The notes under the pieces were generated by a model. The model was not told the DNA's origin, did no database searches, and saw only the letters and a list, made by a program, of their open reading frames with translations. A stretch of DNA of 64,000 nucleotides from Microdochium bolleyi. Its lineage: Eukaryota; Ascomycota; Sordariomycetes; Xylariales; Microdochiaceae. Both the position numbers and the translations under genes were made by a program. The stretch is from contig KQ964261.1 in NCBI GenBank assembly GCA_001566295.1, positions 496,001-560,000 of the forward strand, written 5' to 3'. Shown here in pieces: positions 1 to 10,756 of the stretch (positions within the stretch are counted from its first letter, which is position 1; each line of letters starts with the position of its first letter).

Positions 1-346
1 CGTCCAAAACCCACCTGTACATCTTCCACCAGCCTGGCGACATGCACTGCATGCACCCGAGTATCTCTTGCGCGTGCGCGTCCAGCTCTCTGTTGACACA
101 ATGAAGAAGGGAAACCACTCCCACCAGCGCAATCTCTCCAGCAGCCTCGGTCCTGCCTGGGAGGTCCAAGGCGGCAGTCGTCGCAGCGCGTCCTCGCAAC
201 CCGGCGGTGCTACCGGCCCTTCCAGCTCCCGCAACACGCCAGACAGCCATAACGAATCCCCCAAGCCGACCTCCAGCTCAAAGCCCCCTAACAACAAGCG
301 ACGCTCCCCCGAGCCGCCGACACCCACACCGCCCCCGCCGCCCAAA

Positions 347-1418
347 ATGTCGTCGCAGCGCAATCGCCCGCGCGACAGGAAGGGCAACAACGAACCGGCC
401 ACCCATGGCGAAGAATACCTGCTATGGAACGAGATAAAAAAGGACCTGCCCGCCGTCGTCAGCTCATTCAATGAGAGCAGCAGCAATGTGCTCGCCATCA
501 GAGACCAGGAGAAGACCATGGCCGAGAAGAAAGAGCAGGGCAGTGAGTTGCAAATCTGCCCCCCCGGGCCAATTGAGGTCGACAGACGTACTGACCCGCC
601 GCCTGTCCCTAGCGCTCGAGGCGTCTGACTACAACAAGCTGGACAATGCGCTCCGGAAAGGTGTCAAGGCCAACGACGCTGCCGGCAACGAGCTTACCAA
701 CATCATCGACAGACTCAAGGTCATCCGAGCAGTGGTCAAGGCTAATGAGCAGAATCAAGAGCAGACCTCGTCCTCGCGCTCTTCTACACAGCGAGTGAAA
801 GAGTCCGCAGCGACTTCTTCTGTCTACGATTTCAATGGCGCTGATGAGTCGACCGTGCCGTCTCCAAACCCAACCGTCTCGCGCCGCATGGGCGGGTCCG
901 CAAGCAAAGGCGATCGGGACTCTGTACCCCCCAAAGTCGATCGATCTACGCCATCAGCCAAGGCTGGCAGCGTCGAGCCGCAGAACGCCTCTGCGAACAG
1001 CATAGCGCGGTCCAAAATGACATTCTCCAAAGACGACGAGGTCGCGTTCCGGCCTAAGCCGCCGGCGGGCAGTGAACAGACCGACTGGATCCTGGGAATA
1101 GTGCAGGAGGTCCGGGGCGAGGGCAAGTCGCGCAGGTATAGAGTCCTCGACGCCGATGCGGACGACTCAGGCAACCAGAAGGACTTTCGCACGAGTGCTA
1201 GCAGCATGATTCTGATCCCACCCGAAGGCTCGGTACTCGCACCCCTGGATGCTGGCAAGACGGTGCTTGCTCTCTACCCCCACACGACGACGTTCTACAA
1301 GGCCGAAGTCATTGGGATGGAGGGCGAGGACAAGGTCAACCTCAAGTTCGAAGGCGAAGAGAGCAGTAATACGATGCAGGCTGTCGGCCGACGGCACGTG
1401 GTGGAGTATCGGGGCTAG
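347..1418 (+). CDS. sgf29: SAGA complex reader subunit SGF29 (tandem Tudor)
   Basis: SGF29 is the SAGA (and in yeast SLIK/ADA) subunit whose C-terminal tandem Tudor domain binds H3K4me2/3 in the nucleus. The coding sequence joins 347-542 and 613-1418 (333 residues); the 70-bp intron has a GTGAGT donor and CCTAG acceptor and restores frame. Residues about 20-130 are the helical/coiled N-terminal part (EEYLLWNEIKKDL, then KLDNALRKGV). After a Ser-rich linker, the Tudor part runs from about residue 220 to the end; the ALYPHTTTFYKAEV segment matches the family's methyl-lysine pocket signature (ALYP-T-FY). I chose the ATG at 347 because MSSQRNR followed by EEYLLW resembles the usual fungal N-terminus. 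An in-frame ATG at 101 would add 82 Pro/Ser-rich residues and cannot be excluded, as the transcript start may lie outside the window. Confidence 0.88.
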
Positions 1419-3225
1419 AAGGAGCCTTCAAGCGGACCACCACGAAAAGTTGGATGAATTACTTGGCTCTGCAGCATGGACAGGAGGTGCAATGCTGTCT
1501 CTTGTTCTGGAGGTTAGATTTTTCTTGTTTGGGTTTTCAGCATGGCGTACAGCAGGGTGGAATACTGCATCTTTGGGTCAGGGATGGTTATTTTCAACAG
1601 CTCACGGCAACAAGCCAACCACCAGCATCAGCTTACCTTTACCTCATGGCTGGAGTTGTTGGGTTTTATCTTTCCAGCTCAACCGCAGCCTGTCTACGGG
1701 CTCGATAATGGGGCCCAGAAGAGCCGGGGATTGTTTGAACCATCAAGGCAGCATACAGACATGGACATTCGTCGTGTGCAAATCGGCATTTCAATGAGTG
1801 GTCCGTGAAGGAGCGTGGGTGCTTACCTTGGTCATGTGATGACGATACTCTGTGCTGCCTACCAGAGTGCTTTGAGAGCCGGGCCCCTGACAATGCCGTC
1901 ACGTGCGAGTACAGCGCCGTTTGTTGGCTTAAATTAGAAAGCCTTGGAGATGCGGTCGGATGTCCGCATTCGAGGCTCCATGGATGGATGTCTCCAGGGC
2001 CGTCTTGTGGTGCCTGCAGATGCCGCGCTCGGACCGGGCCCCATGGCAGTTGAACAAGACCCCTGCCTCCTTTGCGGGTGCGCCCAGATTAAACAATTCA
2101 GCCATCGGATCTTCAGCGTTTCCAGGTTTGTCGCACCCTCCAGATGCTGTGCTGATTAGCTTGTCGACAGTCTTTGGTTGCTCCTGTGGCACGTCGGACC
2201 AGCCTTCCTCACCGGCTTGGCCTGAAAGAGACCCTGCGACAGTTACAGCCGGCCACGACCTGCACGCTCATGGACGCCGTGCCCGCGTGTAATTACCGCG
2301 TGCCTCTCCCTTGCGCCTGTGCTGGCGGCTCCTTGCCGAAGAGAGCCCCACGCGACACCTGCCCGCTGCAGGTTTCCTCCCTTTGCTGCCCTCCCCTGCT
2401 GGCTTGGGGGGTTCCTCGGGCTTGATATCATCTCATGTGTCGGGCCATCCACGGATGACTGCAGAGGGGCAACAGGATACAATGGGCGTCGCGGGACGGC
2501 TCACATCCCACTTGTGTCTGGACTCATTTACCATTCTGGGAGGGCTTGAGATTGCTGTGATCTGCTCGAGGTGGTGGAGTGGTTGCGTACCTGGAGGTCA
2601 GGTATAGCCCAGCGCCGACCCCTGCCTCTGTTGTGCCTTGTGCCTGGTACCTTGCAGCAACGAACTGCACGCTAGAACGGCGCCCCCAGTTTCCCTTGGG
2701 CAGCATGTGTTTGACCGCCACGAGCCGGTGGTGCAGTGGGTTTGCGCCCCCTCCCAAAGAGGCCCGGCCAGGGTCCTCCTCTCCTTCTCCATCTCCATCT
2801 CGTTTCCTCCGCACAACCCTGTGTCTCTCTCCTTTCCGCCTTGCCCTCCGCAGCACCAAAGTCATTCCTTATCCCGCTGCAGTCCTCCTGCCTCGTGTCG
2901 CTGACTCCATTACACTGCTGCACACAAGTTGCCGGTCCTGAAAAAGACAGAGTGCCGCCGCCACTAGAGAGAGACGAGATCAACAACAAGCGCGAATCCC
3001 GGCCCGCACCATCCCCGAACCCCTTTTGTTTCCCGCCGATCTTCCCACTCCGACCCGACCACCTTCGCGGCGCAGCCTTCTCACGGCACCAAGCACACGA
3101 TCCCAACCGTATCCCACTGCAGCAATCGGACTCGACCAAGCAACACGATCTCGCTGTCGGCCTAAGAACACCACTCCGCACTACCTCTCGCACGCACCAC
3201 ACATAACAACCAAACAACCGCCAAC
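1419..3225. other. Intergenic: sgf29 3' side and long arf6 leader/promoter
   Basis: No supported gene in this 1.8 kb. The last 500 bases are strongly CT-rich and then C/A-rich (about 2760-3225), as in the leader of a highly expressed fungal gene, so the arf6 transcript may start several hundred bases upstream of its ATG. Open frames on both strands here overlap one another and look non-coding. Confidence 0.6.
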
Positions 3226-4003
3226 ATGGGTGGCCAGCTGTCCAAGATGATGGGCAAGATCTTCGGATCAAAGGAGATGCGCCTGCTCATGCTGGGCCTC
3301 GACGCCGCCGGCAAGACGACCATCCTCTACAAGCTCAAGCTCGGCCAGGACGTCACCACCATCCCCACCGTCGGCTTCAACGTCGAGACCGTCACCTACA
3401 AGAATGTCAAGTTCAACGTCTGGGACGTCGGCGGCCAGGACAAGATCAGGCCTCTGTGGAGGCACTACTTCAGCGGTAAGTCTTTCTTGTCTCCTGGACA
3501 GAGTGTGGCGCACGGCTGCACTTGCATTGCCACCGCGGAAGCCGGGGAAATGGAAGACGTATTACCTAGAATTGGTGGCTAACAATCATCTCGTGCGTGC
3601 GATACAGGAACCCAAGGCCTTATCTTCGTCATCGACTCCTCCGATCGTAAGCGCATCGAGGAGGCCAAGACAGAGCTGCACCGCATCATCAACGACCGGG
3701 AAATGAAGGACAGCCTGCTGCTCGTATTCGCCAACAAGCAGGACATCACAGGAGGTACGTACATAGTCTGCCACGACAAAACTCAGAGAAACAGTGTGAA
3801 CATCCTGCTGACTCTGCTCTCTTCGCAACCAAACAGCCATGAAGCCCCAAGAGGTCACCGACGCCCTGCAGCTCTCGAAACTCAAGGACAAGGTCTGGTA
3901 CGTCGTGCCCAGCTGTGCGACCACGGGCGAGGGCCTGCTCGAGGGCCTCCAGTGGCTCTCGACCAACGTCAAGACGCCCGTCGCCCCCGCGGTGAAGAAG
4001 TGA
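3226..4003 (+). CDS. arfB: ARF6-type ADP-ribosylation factor GTPase
   Basis: A small GTPase of the ARF family, acting at the plasma membrane and endosomes in membrane traffic, endocytosis and polarity. Three exons, 3226-3475, 3608-3754 and 3837-4003, give 187 residues, the normal ARF length. Visible features: N-terminal MGG with Gly2 available for myristoylation, P-loop GLDAAGKT, switch II WDVGGQDK, NKQD and a SCATTGEG loop. ARF6-specific blocks (KEMRLLMLGLDAAGKTTILYKLKLGQ, shortened here to its key positions, plus VTYKNVKFNVWDVGG and ELHRIINDREM) separate it from ARF1. Both introns have GT-AG ends (GTAAGT/ACAG and GTACGT/ACAG). The symbol follows the Aspergillus name for the ARF6 orthologue. 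Arf1 itself is not in the window. Confidence 0.95.
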
Positions 4004-4768
4004 GGCGGCTCTCCTTCCAGCGAGGCAAAGGAAACCAACTCTTTTTGACTGCACGCGGCAAACCCAGGCATCTTTAGTCAGAGCTCGCTTTCAGGCATGG
4101 GCAGGGGCTAGATCCGGGGCCCGCGGCGCAGAACCATTCACGACAAGATACGATATAGACAGGGTGAGATGGGGCGATCATAGGTATCATCAGAGAGGGC
4201 AAGCGCCCAGCCGAGAGTGTGTGTGATCTGGGCCCGGGCAAGGAAGAGCAGCGACTATGCGTCACCGCGGCCGTAACAACAATGCCTCCAGCGGAAGAGC
4301 AGGCGCGCCAGGAAAGGTGGGAAGGACAGATATACGGCTGCTGTGTGACGCTGCGGAAGGGGGCCTTCTTTCACGTCTTGACTTATTCTTCTACTACTTT
4401 TTTCCAGACCTTGTAATTCTTCAGACTTCTTAATGCGATACCCCCGTTTTCTGATCCAGATCCATGATCTCTCCCGCCCGAGCACCATTGTATTAGAAAC
4501 CAACAAGCGATTCACGAGGACCACCAGTGTTCGATATCTCGGTATGATGAAGTAGTAATTCCTGTTTCAGCGGATTATACGTACGTAAATCGCATGCAAG
4601 CATGCCAGGCACACTTGTCCATGCCCGCTAGGAACGATGATACTGGTGGAATACGAAACACGCTTAGTGTTGCCAGATATTTACTGTTCATGCCCAAGCT
4701 TTTCCACTCACACTCCTCGCTAGGCGAGGGCGTGTGGATATCCTGATGCTCATAAGATGTGAAATGCG
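4004..4768. other. Intergenic between convergent arf6 and the ssn3 region
   Basis: Presumed 3' untranslated sequence of the two convergent transcripts. No gene recognised. Confidence 0.5.
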
Positions 4769-5857
4769 CTAGATGCGCTGCATCCATTCATATTCTTCTT
4801 CATCGTCGCCTGTTTGGTCGTCGTCGTCGTCGTCGTCGTCGCCTGTCTGGTCCTCATCGTCCTCGTGATCTTCAGGATCCCAAGGCTCTGGACCAGACCA
4901 GTGCTCTACACCAAGCTCCACACCGGGGGCGCGGCTAGCCTCTGCTGTGCCTTCCGCGGCATCTTCGTGTGTCGGTCTTTCGTGTGGGCCGCTGGTCCGC
5001 GGCCGAAGCCCCGTTGTGCCCAGCAGGTCTTGCGTGCCGGTCGTGAGAAGGTGCGGGTTCGCAGCCATCGCGGAGGGGCACTGCATGTCTCCCGCAAGGG
5101 CAGACTGCTTTGTGCGGAGAACCCCGAGGGGCGGTCGTGAACAGGTGAAGAACATAGGTATCTGGTCGAGCCAGGCAGCGACGGTCCGATTGAGAGCTGC
5201 CCGTTTGGGTGATGGCTCCGAACTTGACATGACCGGTCTGGGCGGCGGCTGCGGCGGTATGCCTGCCGTTTTGAATATGGGCAAGTCGCTTCTCAGAGCG
5301 AGCTGCTGCGGAGAATGAATGAAGGGCAGTCGTTTATGCGATATTGCGCGACCTTGTGGCGTGGCTCCAGACTGGAGCTGTGAACCGAGCACCGTGACCG
5401 GCTGCGTACCGGAAATTTGCTTGTTCCTGGGTTTGGCGACGTCTTCTTCTGCGACCGCCCTCGCGGCTGGTACCGATGAGCATGCCAGCTTCGGATCAGC
5501 TGTTGAGATGCCCATTTGGGAAAGCAGCGGCAGTCTCGGGTTTTGTGGCGGGGCTACTGCAAGAATCCGCGTCCTGCCGATGGCCTGCGTACTAGTCCTG
5601 GCCTCTTGCGGTGTAACTATGCCAGCTATGCGCAGACCCTGAATAGTTTCCAACAAGGACGTCGTTGGCGGCGCCAGCCCCGGATCTACTATGTTATCCA
5701 TGGACGGCTGCTGCCGTATGTCCGTCAATGAAGACGCTGGCGGTGGTGATTCGATGGATCTCACGAAAGACCGCGGTGTGGCTGCCGGGACATAGCCGTG
5801 CATCGGGCGACTCGCAATTCGTTGACTCCGGCGAGGCTCTGAGGGTTTTGATTCCGC
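4769..5857 (-). CDS. Open frame continuing ssn3 past its stop codon; acidic C-terminus
   Basis: This frame is in phase with ssn3: after the ssn3 TAG (5858-5860) there are 362 sense codons before the next stop at 4769. The first ATG (5803) follows 18 codons after the TAG, giving 344 residues if translated independently. The product is Pro/Ser-rich with an N-half of low predicted order, and ends in a strongly acidic tail containing an eight-Asp run (the GTC repeat on the plus strand at about 4814-4845). I recognise no domain. It could be a separate hypothetical gene with its promoter inside ssn3, a readthrough extension of Ssn3, or former coding sequence cut off by a recent nonsense change. A chance frame this long is possible but unlikely. 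Which one cannot be settled from the sequence. Confidence 0.4.
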   Translation of the reverse strand, partial: AESKPSEPRRSQRIASRPMHGYVPAATPRSFVRSIESPPPASSLTDIRQQPSMDNIVDPGLAPPTTSLLETIQGLRIAGIVTPQEARTSTQAIGRTRILAVAPPQNPRLPLLSQMGISTADPKLACSSVPAARAVAEEDVAKPRNKQISGTQPVTVLGSQLQSGATPQGRAISHKRLPFIHSPQQLALRSDLPIFKTAGIPPQPPPRPVMSSSEPSPKRAALNRTVAAWLDQIPMFFTCSRPPLGVLRTKQSALAGDMQCPSAMAANPHLLTTGTQDLLGTTGLRPRTSGPHERPTHEDAAEGTAEASRAPGVELGVEHWSGPEPWDPEDHEDDEDQTGDDDDDDDDQTGDDEEEYEWMQRI

Positions 5858-7350
5858 CTAGTTCTCCTTGACCCTCTTTATCGGCCGCGCAAGGCTGTCA
5901 TCGGGCAGCCCCGACCGTTTCGTGCCGGGGAGGCTGCTAGTCCGGATATCGTTGTCGTCCTGGCTGACTCTGCGCGTAGGGTACGACGTGCTGAGCCCCT
6001 CGAAGCAGTTGTTGCTAAACGTCACGCCCGTGGTAAAGAATGGGTGCTGCAGCGCCTGTGCGGCCGTTAGGCGCTTCTCCGGGTCGTACTCTAGTAGTCC
6101 CGCAAGCAGTTTGTATCCCTCGACGCCAAGACTGGACAGGCTGTTGGCTCCACCAGGCGTTGACGTTGATGAGTGCTGGTTGATGGTGGCATGGTACCAG
6201 CTCTCGAGCTTGCTGGTGTTGGCTGAGTTCCTGTTCTGGCTGCTGTGGTGATGATGGTGGTGGCTGTGGTGCATCATGGGCTGAAGCTGGCCCAGGCTGC
6301 TATACTCGGGCATGCTTGAGAGAAACGGCCAGCGCTCCTTGGTGGGCAGGCCCATGATGTCCACAATTTTCTGCATCTGGTTGCGCTGGAAGGGAACCGT
6401 CTTTTTGTCCATCTTAGCCTCTTCACCCTTGAATATCGGCCGCAGAGATAGGAGCTCGGCGAAGATGCAGCCCACGGCCCACATGTCGATGGCGGGCGTG
6501 TAGTGCCGGCTGCCGAGCAATAGCTCAGGCGCGCGGTACCAGATTGTGACAACCACCTTGTCGCCGCTGAAGAGCGAATGGACGGGCTTGTAGAAAAGCC
6601 TGGCGAGGCCGAGATCGCCGATGCGGACCTGGCCCGCCGAGGTGACCATGATGTTGGCGGGCTTGAGGTCGCGATGGAGAACCCAGTTGCTGTGCAGGTA
6701 TTGGCAGCCGTTGAGGAGCTGGAACATGATGCTCTTGACGGTGGCGGGCGGGATAGTGTGGCGGGGCTGCTGGGTGTGGTGGTGGATGATCTGGAGCAGG
6801 TCGTGCTCCGCGTACTCGAACACCATGAAGATGCACTTGTCCTCGAGGATGGTCTCGTGGAGGCGGATGACGTTGTCGTTGCTGAGCTCAGAGCAGAGTG
6901 CCATTTCGCGGATCGCCGACTGCGAGATGCCCGTGTACTGCACCTGCTCGCCCTCCTTATCGGGCTTGAACTTCTTGATCGCGAACTCGCCCGGGTCGCC
7001 GGCGCGGCTGACGGCCTTGTAGACGCGACCATATGTGCCACTGCTAATGAAGCCGATGACCTTGTACTTGTCGACGACACGCGTCTTGGACTGGTACTGT
7101 ATGTTGCCGCCACGGTCGCCGTTGTCTGTGGGAGGTGGTCAGTCCGGGTGGAAGCGAATGGCGGAGAGGTCTCGACATTTGAGGAGAGCTAGCCAGGTAC
7201 AGTGACGGCCACACACGGGAAGGAGAACAAACATGATTGATATGGAGAATAGGGCTTGCCTTCAAATGCTGCCTGGACATTCCGCTTGAGGCTGTTGTTG
7301 TATGCCTGGCTCGGGCCAGAGCCCGGCCTGCCGGAGCTGGGGAGGCTCAT
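5858..7350 (-). CDS. ssn3: Mediator kinase Ssn3 / CDK8
   Basis: Cyclin-dependent kinase of the Mediator CDK8 module (partner cyclin C/Ssn8); it phosphorylates RNA polymerase II CTD and transcription factors in the nucleus. Exons 7260-7350 and 5858-7125 (minus strand) give 452 residues. Visible: P-loop SSGTYGRVYKA, AIKKFK lysine, the CDK8-type SQSAIREM helix in place of PSTAIRE, catalytic HRDLKPANIMV, DLG instead of DFG (typical of this family), VVVTIWYRAPELLLG and DMWAVGCIFAELL. A His-rich insert (HHSHHHHHH) sits in the C-lobe. The intron (7126-7259) uses a GC donor (AG|GCAAGC) and CACAG acceptor; the frame only works with this donor. The protein ends KRVKEN at TAG, after which the same frame stays open for 362 codons. 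Confidence 0.93.
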
Positions 7351-7767
7351 GATAAAGGCCAGCGGTGAGGTAGCGAAAGGGCTGTGTCGGCGGTGGTAAG
7401 AGCTCTACATGACTATTGAAAGAACGCAATCTGACCGTCTACCCTCGAGCATCCAAGAGATGTGGACGGATGGGTTGAGCCGCGTGAGCACGACGAGGTT
7501 CGGGGCGCCGCCTCCTGTGTGGATAGGAGTGCTCAGGTGGCTTGTAGTGCTGGCAAGTGCGACGTTGAGCGACCGTGGCCGGACAGTGCCAGAGACACAG
7601 TTGGAGAAATCCCCACCCACGGTGACTCACGACAACCCCACGATCAGCCGCATCATGATCATACAAAGGAAGTTCACTTTCACCTGAGTGACTCTGTTTC
7701 TTTCCCAATAGCCTCTTTTTATGCTCAAAAAGTCCAGTTATCTTGAAGAACATCACTGCTCCAAGCC
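7351..7767. other. Divergent promoter, ssn3 / dcg1-like gene
   Basis: A 417-bp shared upstream region. No gene and no strong TATA box recognised. Confidence 0.5.
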
Positions 7768-8774
7768 ATGTCGGTACTCGAGCATGTCCGTGGTCAGTCG
7801 ACCCGGATTCTGGTCATCAACCCGAATTCATCCCGCGCTATGAGCAAGGGCACGAAGCATGTTATTGACTCTTTGGATCTGCCGCATGTAAGTTTGACAA
7901 ATTTCACTCTTCGGAATGGAAGGTTCGGAATCGCAATTGTGTTTTCTTTTCCCATTTGTCTTTACCCTCTGGACCACATGTTCATGCAACCAAACAGAAC
8001 ACCCACTGACTGTTCCGATCCTCGGACCAACACCACTAGTCCACCCAGGTAGACATCTACACGGCCCCGTCCCCTGCCTCACCAGGGAGCATCGATGACG
8101 CCGAGGGCATCGAGGCGAGCAGCAAAGCCGTCCTCGGCGATTCGGCCCTGATTTCACGCCTACAGAATAACGAGTACGACGGTGTCGTTATTGCGTGTTA
8201 TAGCGTCGACCCGCTCGTTCACGAGCTGGCAGATGCCGCGGCCGGTCAGGGTAGCACAGCACAGATGACGACGACAGAGAAGAAGAAGAAGCTGGTGGTG
8301 ACGGGCATCTTCGAGGCCTCGATCCTCACGGCCCTCTCTCTCCTCCCACCGTCACCGCACGGAGAGCAGCCGCGGAAATGGGGCATCGTCACGACAGGCG
8401 CGTTCTGGGAGGAGCATCTCACGCATGGCGTCGCCGACTTTCTCGGGCAATCGCAGCAAAGCAGGGCCAATGCCAAGTTCGCTGGCGTCCACACTACGGG
8501 CCTCAATGCAGGGGACTTCCATGCGGGCGTCCCGCCGGAAGAAGTTGAGCGGCGGCTGAAGGTCGCGACAAAGAAGTGTCTCGATGGGGGCAGAACGCAC
8601 GTGGTCATCATGGGCTGTGCTGGAATGGCTGGGCTTGAAGGGATCATACGAGCTGCAGCAGCCGAGGAGTATGGGGACGAGTTCGCGTATGGGCAGTTAC
8701 ATGTCCTCGATGCTGTGAGGGCTGGGGTGATGCAGATCGAGCAGATGATCAAGCATCAGAGGCTTCTGCGGTAA
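7768..8774 (+). CDS. Asp/Glu/hydantoin racemase family protein, DCG1-like
   Basis: A member of the Asp/Glu/hydantoin racemase superfamily nearest to yeast Dcg1, a nitrogen-catabolite-regulated protein of unproven reaction linked to allantoin/hydantoin metabolism. Exon 1 is 7768-7887 (40 codons, with the family opening ILVINPNSS). The intron starts at 7888 (GTAAGT). Two in-frame acceptors exist: ending at 8048 (exon begins VDIYTAPS, my choice; 281 residues) or at 8039 (three residues longer). The two catalytic cysteines of the fold are visible in VIACYSVDP and VIMGCAGMAGL. Length is normal for the family. The gene is convergent with the transporter that follows; a transport and catabolism link is possible but not shown by the sequence. 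Confidence 0.82.
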
Positions 8775-9076
8775 ATGGAGGCACTGTCTCGTGCATGAGC
8801 TTTCAGGTAGGAAATTCAAGTCTAATTTATATTGTATGCATTGCTCGCAGCCTAAAAGGAAATTTCCTGAGTATCCAATATTCACCTTGTGGCATTCGCG
8901 TCCCTTGACAGACCTCGTGGTCAAACCACGAGGATCCCAGGATCCACACGCCGTCAATTGTACAGTGGCTGCCAATCCAGTCTCGTGCCATACTGAGTCG
9001 TCGCACTCATCCGGGACCATTGCAGGATGCAGTCATTCCACGGCATTGTATGCCTCTCCACAAGTACCTCTCCCGC
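8775..9076. other. Intergenic between convergent genes, contains a perfect hairpin
   Basis: About 300 bases holding the 3' ends of two convergent transcripts. The only structure seen is the 21-base hairpin at 8913-8933. Confidence 0.6.
8913..8933. repeat. Perfect inverted repeat (9-bp arms, 3-base loop)
   Basis: CCTCGTGGT-CAA-ACCACGAGG, an exact 9-bp stem. It lies midway between two convergent stop codons, so it would be present in either 3' UTR on either strand. A role in 3'-end formation or transcript stability is only inferred. Confidence 0.6.
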
Positions 9077-10756
9077 TTAGTCGAGACGTCTCTCGCGGCC
9101 CCAGACCTCGTCGGCATCCCTCTTTCCCTTGGTCTCGGGAACCTGAGTCATGACGAAGATGCCGCTGAGCGCGGCGAGTCCGGCAAAGATGAAGTAGACC
9201 CAGCCAGCACTTCCGAAACGGAAGTTCAGCGCATCGTTAATGATAGGGAAGAACTGGACAACGAGGAAGGTCGCAATGTAGTTCGAAGCCAAGCACCACG
9301 ACTGGGTGGCGCCGACTGCCTCCTGGCCGACAAGCTCAGAAGCCAGGATAAATGGCACAGGGCCAAGTCCGACGGCGAAGAAGGCTACAAAGGCAAGCAC
9401 CGCAAAGGCCGAGAGCCACTTGATGTGGAAAATAATGGACACGGCAAGGATAAGTGCCGAAGATCCCTGACCGGTGATGGACAGCAAAAGACAAGCCTTC
9501 CTTCCGAGCTTGTCCGGCAGGGGCGAGCAGGCGATTGTGGTAAAGAGGTTAACAGCAGAGACCAGAATTGTCAGCAGCGCTGAGCTCATAGGCAGGAGGT
9601 TATCCAAGAGCGAGACGGAGTAGACAACAATAGAGTTGATGCCGCAGAGCTGCTGGGCGCACATGACACCAACGCAAGCGATGACGGCTGGCCGGGTGAG
9701 AGGATCGCGGGCGACCTGGAAGAAACCCATGTGGCGCGACGATCTGGCGCTGCCGTTGCTTCCGCGGCTGCTGGTAGAGGCCCTTCTAGTACGCGGGCTG
9801 GTGGGGGCAATGGCCGAAGCAGCAGCAGGAGAGCTGTTGAGCAGCGACTCGACCTCGGCCGAGATAGGCTCGCCACCCCATTTGGCAACCTCTTCACTGA
9901 TGTCGTACCGCTTTCCGCGGAGACGCTGGAGGTTTTTCCTCGCAAGCAGGACATTGTCGTTGGCGGCAAGCCAGGCAGGGGATTCGGGCACCACGAGCAA
10001 ACCGAGAACATGGCCGCCAGCGACGATCACACCGGTGCCGAGGATCCACCGCCAAGTCGAGCTGTAGCTGAGGAAGAAGCCGAGAGTCTGCGACAGGAGG
10101 ATACCGATGTTTGTGCTGATCTGGGTCATGGCGCCAAATAGACCGCGCTCCGAAGGAGGAGCGACCTCGCTGATGTAGATGGGCACGATGACGGTCGCGG
10201 CACCAGCACCGATACCGGCGAGGACTCTGCCGAAAGCGAGGACCGGGATGGCGTTGGAGACTGCCTCGATGAAGGAGCCCACGAGGAAGAGTAGACTCGT
10301 GAGACGCATGGCGAAGACACGACCCTTGGCGGAGGAGAGGGGCCCGAAGCTGAGAGCACCGATGAAGCCACCGAGGGTGTACATGGCAGACACGAGGGCG
10401 AACTCGGCCTCGTGCATCTGGATGCAGTCGGGAAGGTAGTAGACGTGGGCGTGGTGGGAAATGCTCGTCTTGCCCGTCACGAGAGCCTTGAAGGCGTCCG
10501 TCATGGAGCTCGGGGCGGCGAGCTTAGCCGCGCAGGTAATGACATCGTGAGGAGCGTTGAGTTCGGCCTGGAAGTCGAATGGAAGCGATCAGTATGAGTC
10601 CTGAAGGGTCCGCGCTGGCAAAAGAACGGGTTGTGGAGGGCAGCTCACAAGATGAAAGCCGAATTGGAGAGGCCCAAGAGCGGCGAAGCCGACCACCATG
10701 AGGAGGTATGTCGACACCTCGCTGACGCACTGGCGGAGGGAGCGTGTGGCCGTCAT
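9077..10756 (-). CDS. MFS sugar-porter family transporter, VPS73-like
   Basis: A 12-helix major facilitator of the sugar porter family. Exons 10649-10756 and 9077-10567 (minus) give 532 residues; the 81-bp intron is GTGAGC...TTCCAG in phase 0 and joins FGFHL to AELNAP, giving the intact first helix and periplasm-facing loop. Visible family motifs: FGRVLAGIGAGA, PIYISEVAPPSERG (the PESPR/ PxYxxE-type segment), VPESPAWL, and QQLCGINSIVVYS in helix 7. The sequence resembles yeast Vps73 and related vacuolar or intracellular hexose-type carriers more than plasma-membrane Hxt proteins. A Ser/Arg-rich disordered insert of about 50 residues occupies the central cytosolic loop. The substrate cannot be told from the sequence. 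Confidence 0.85.
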
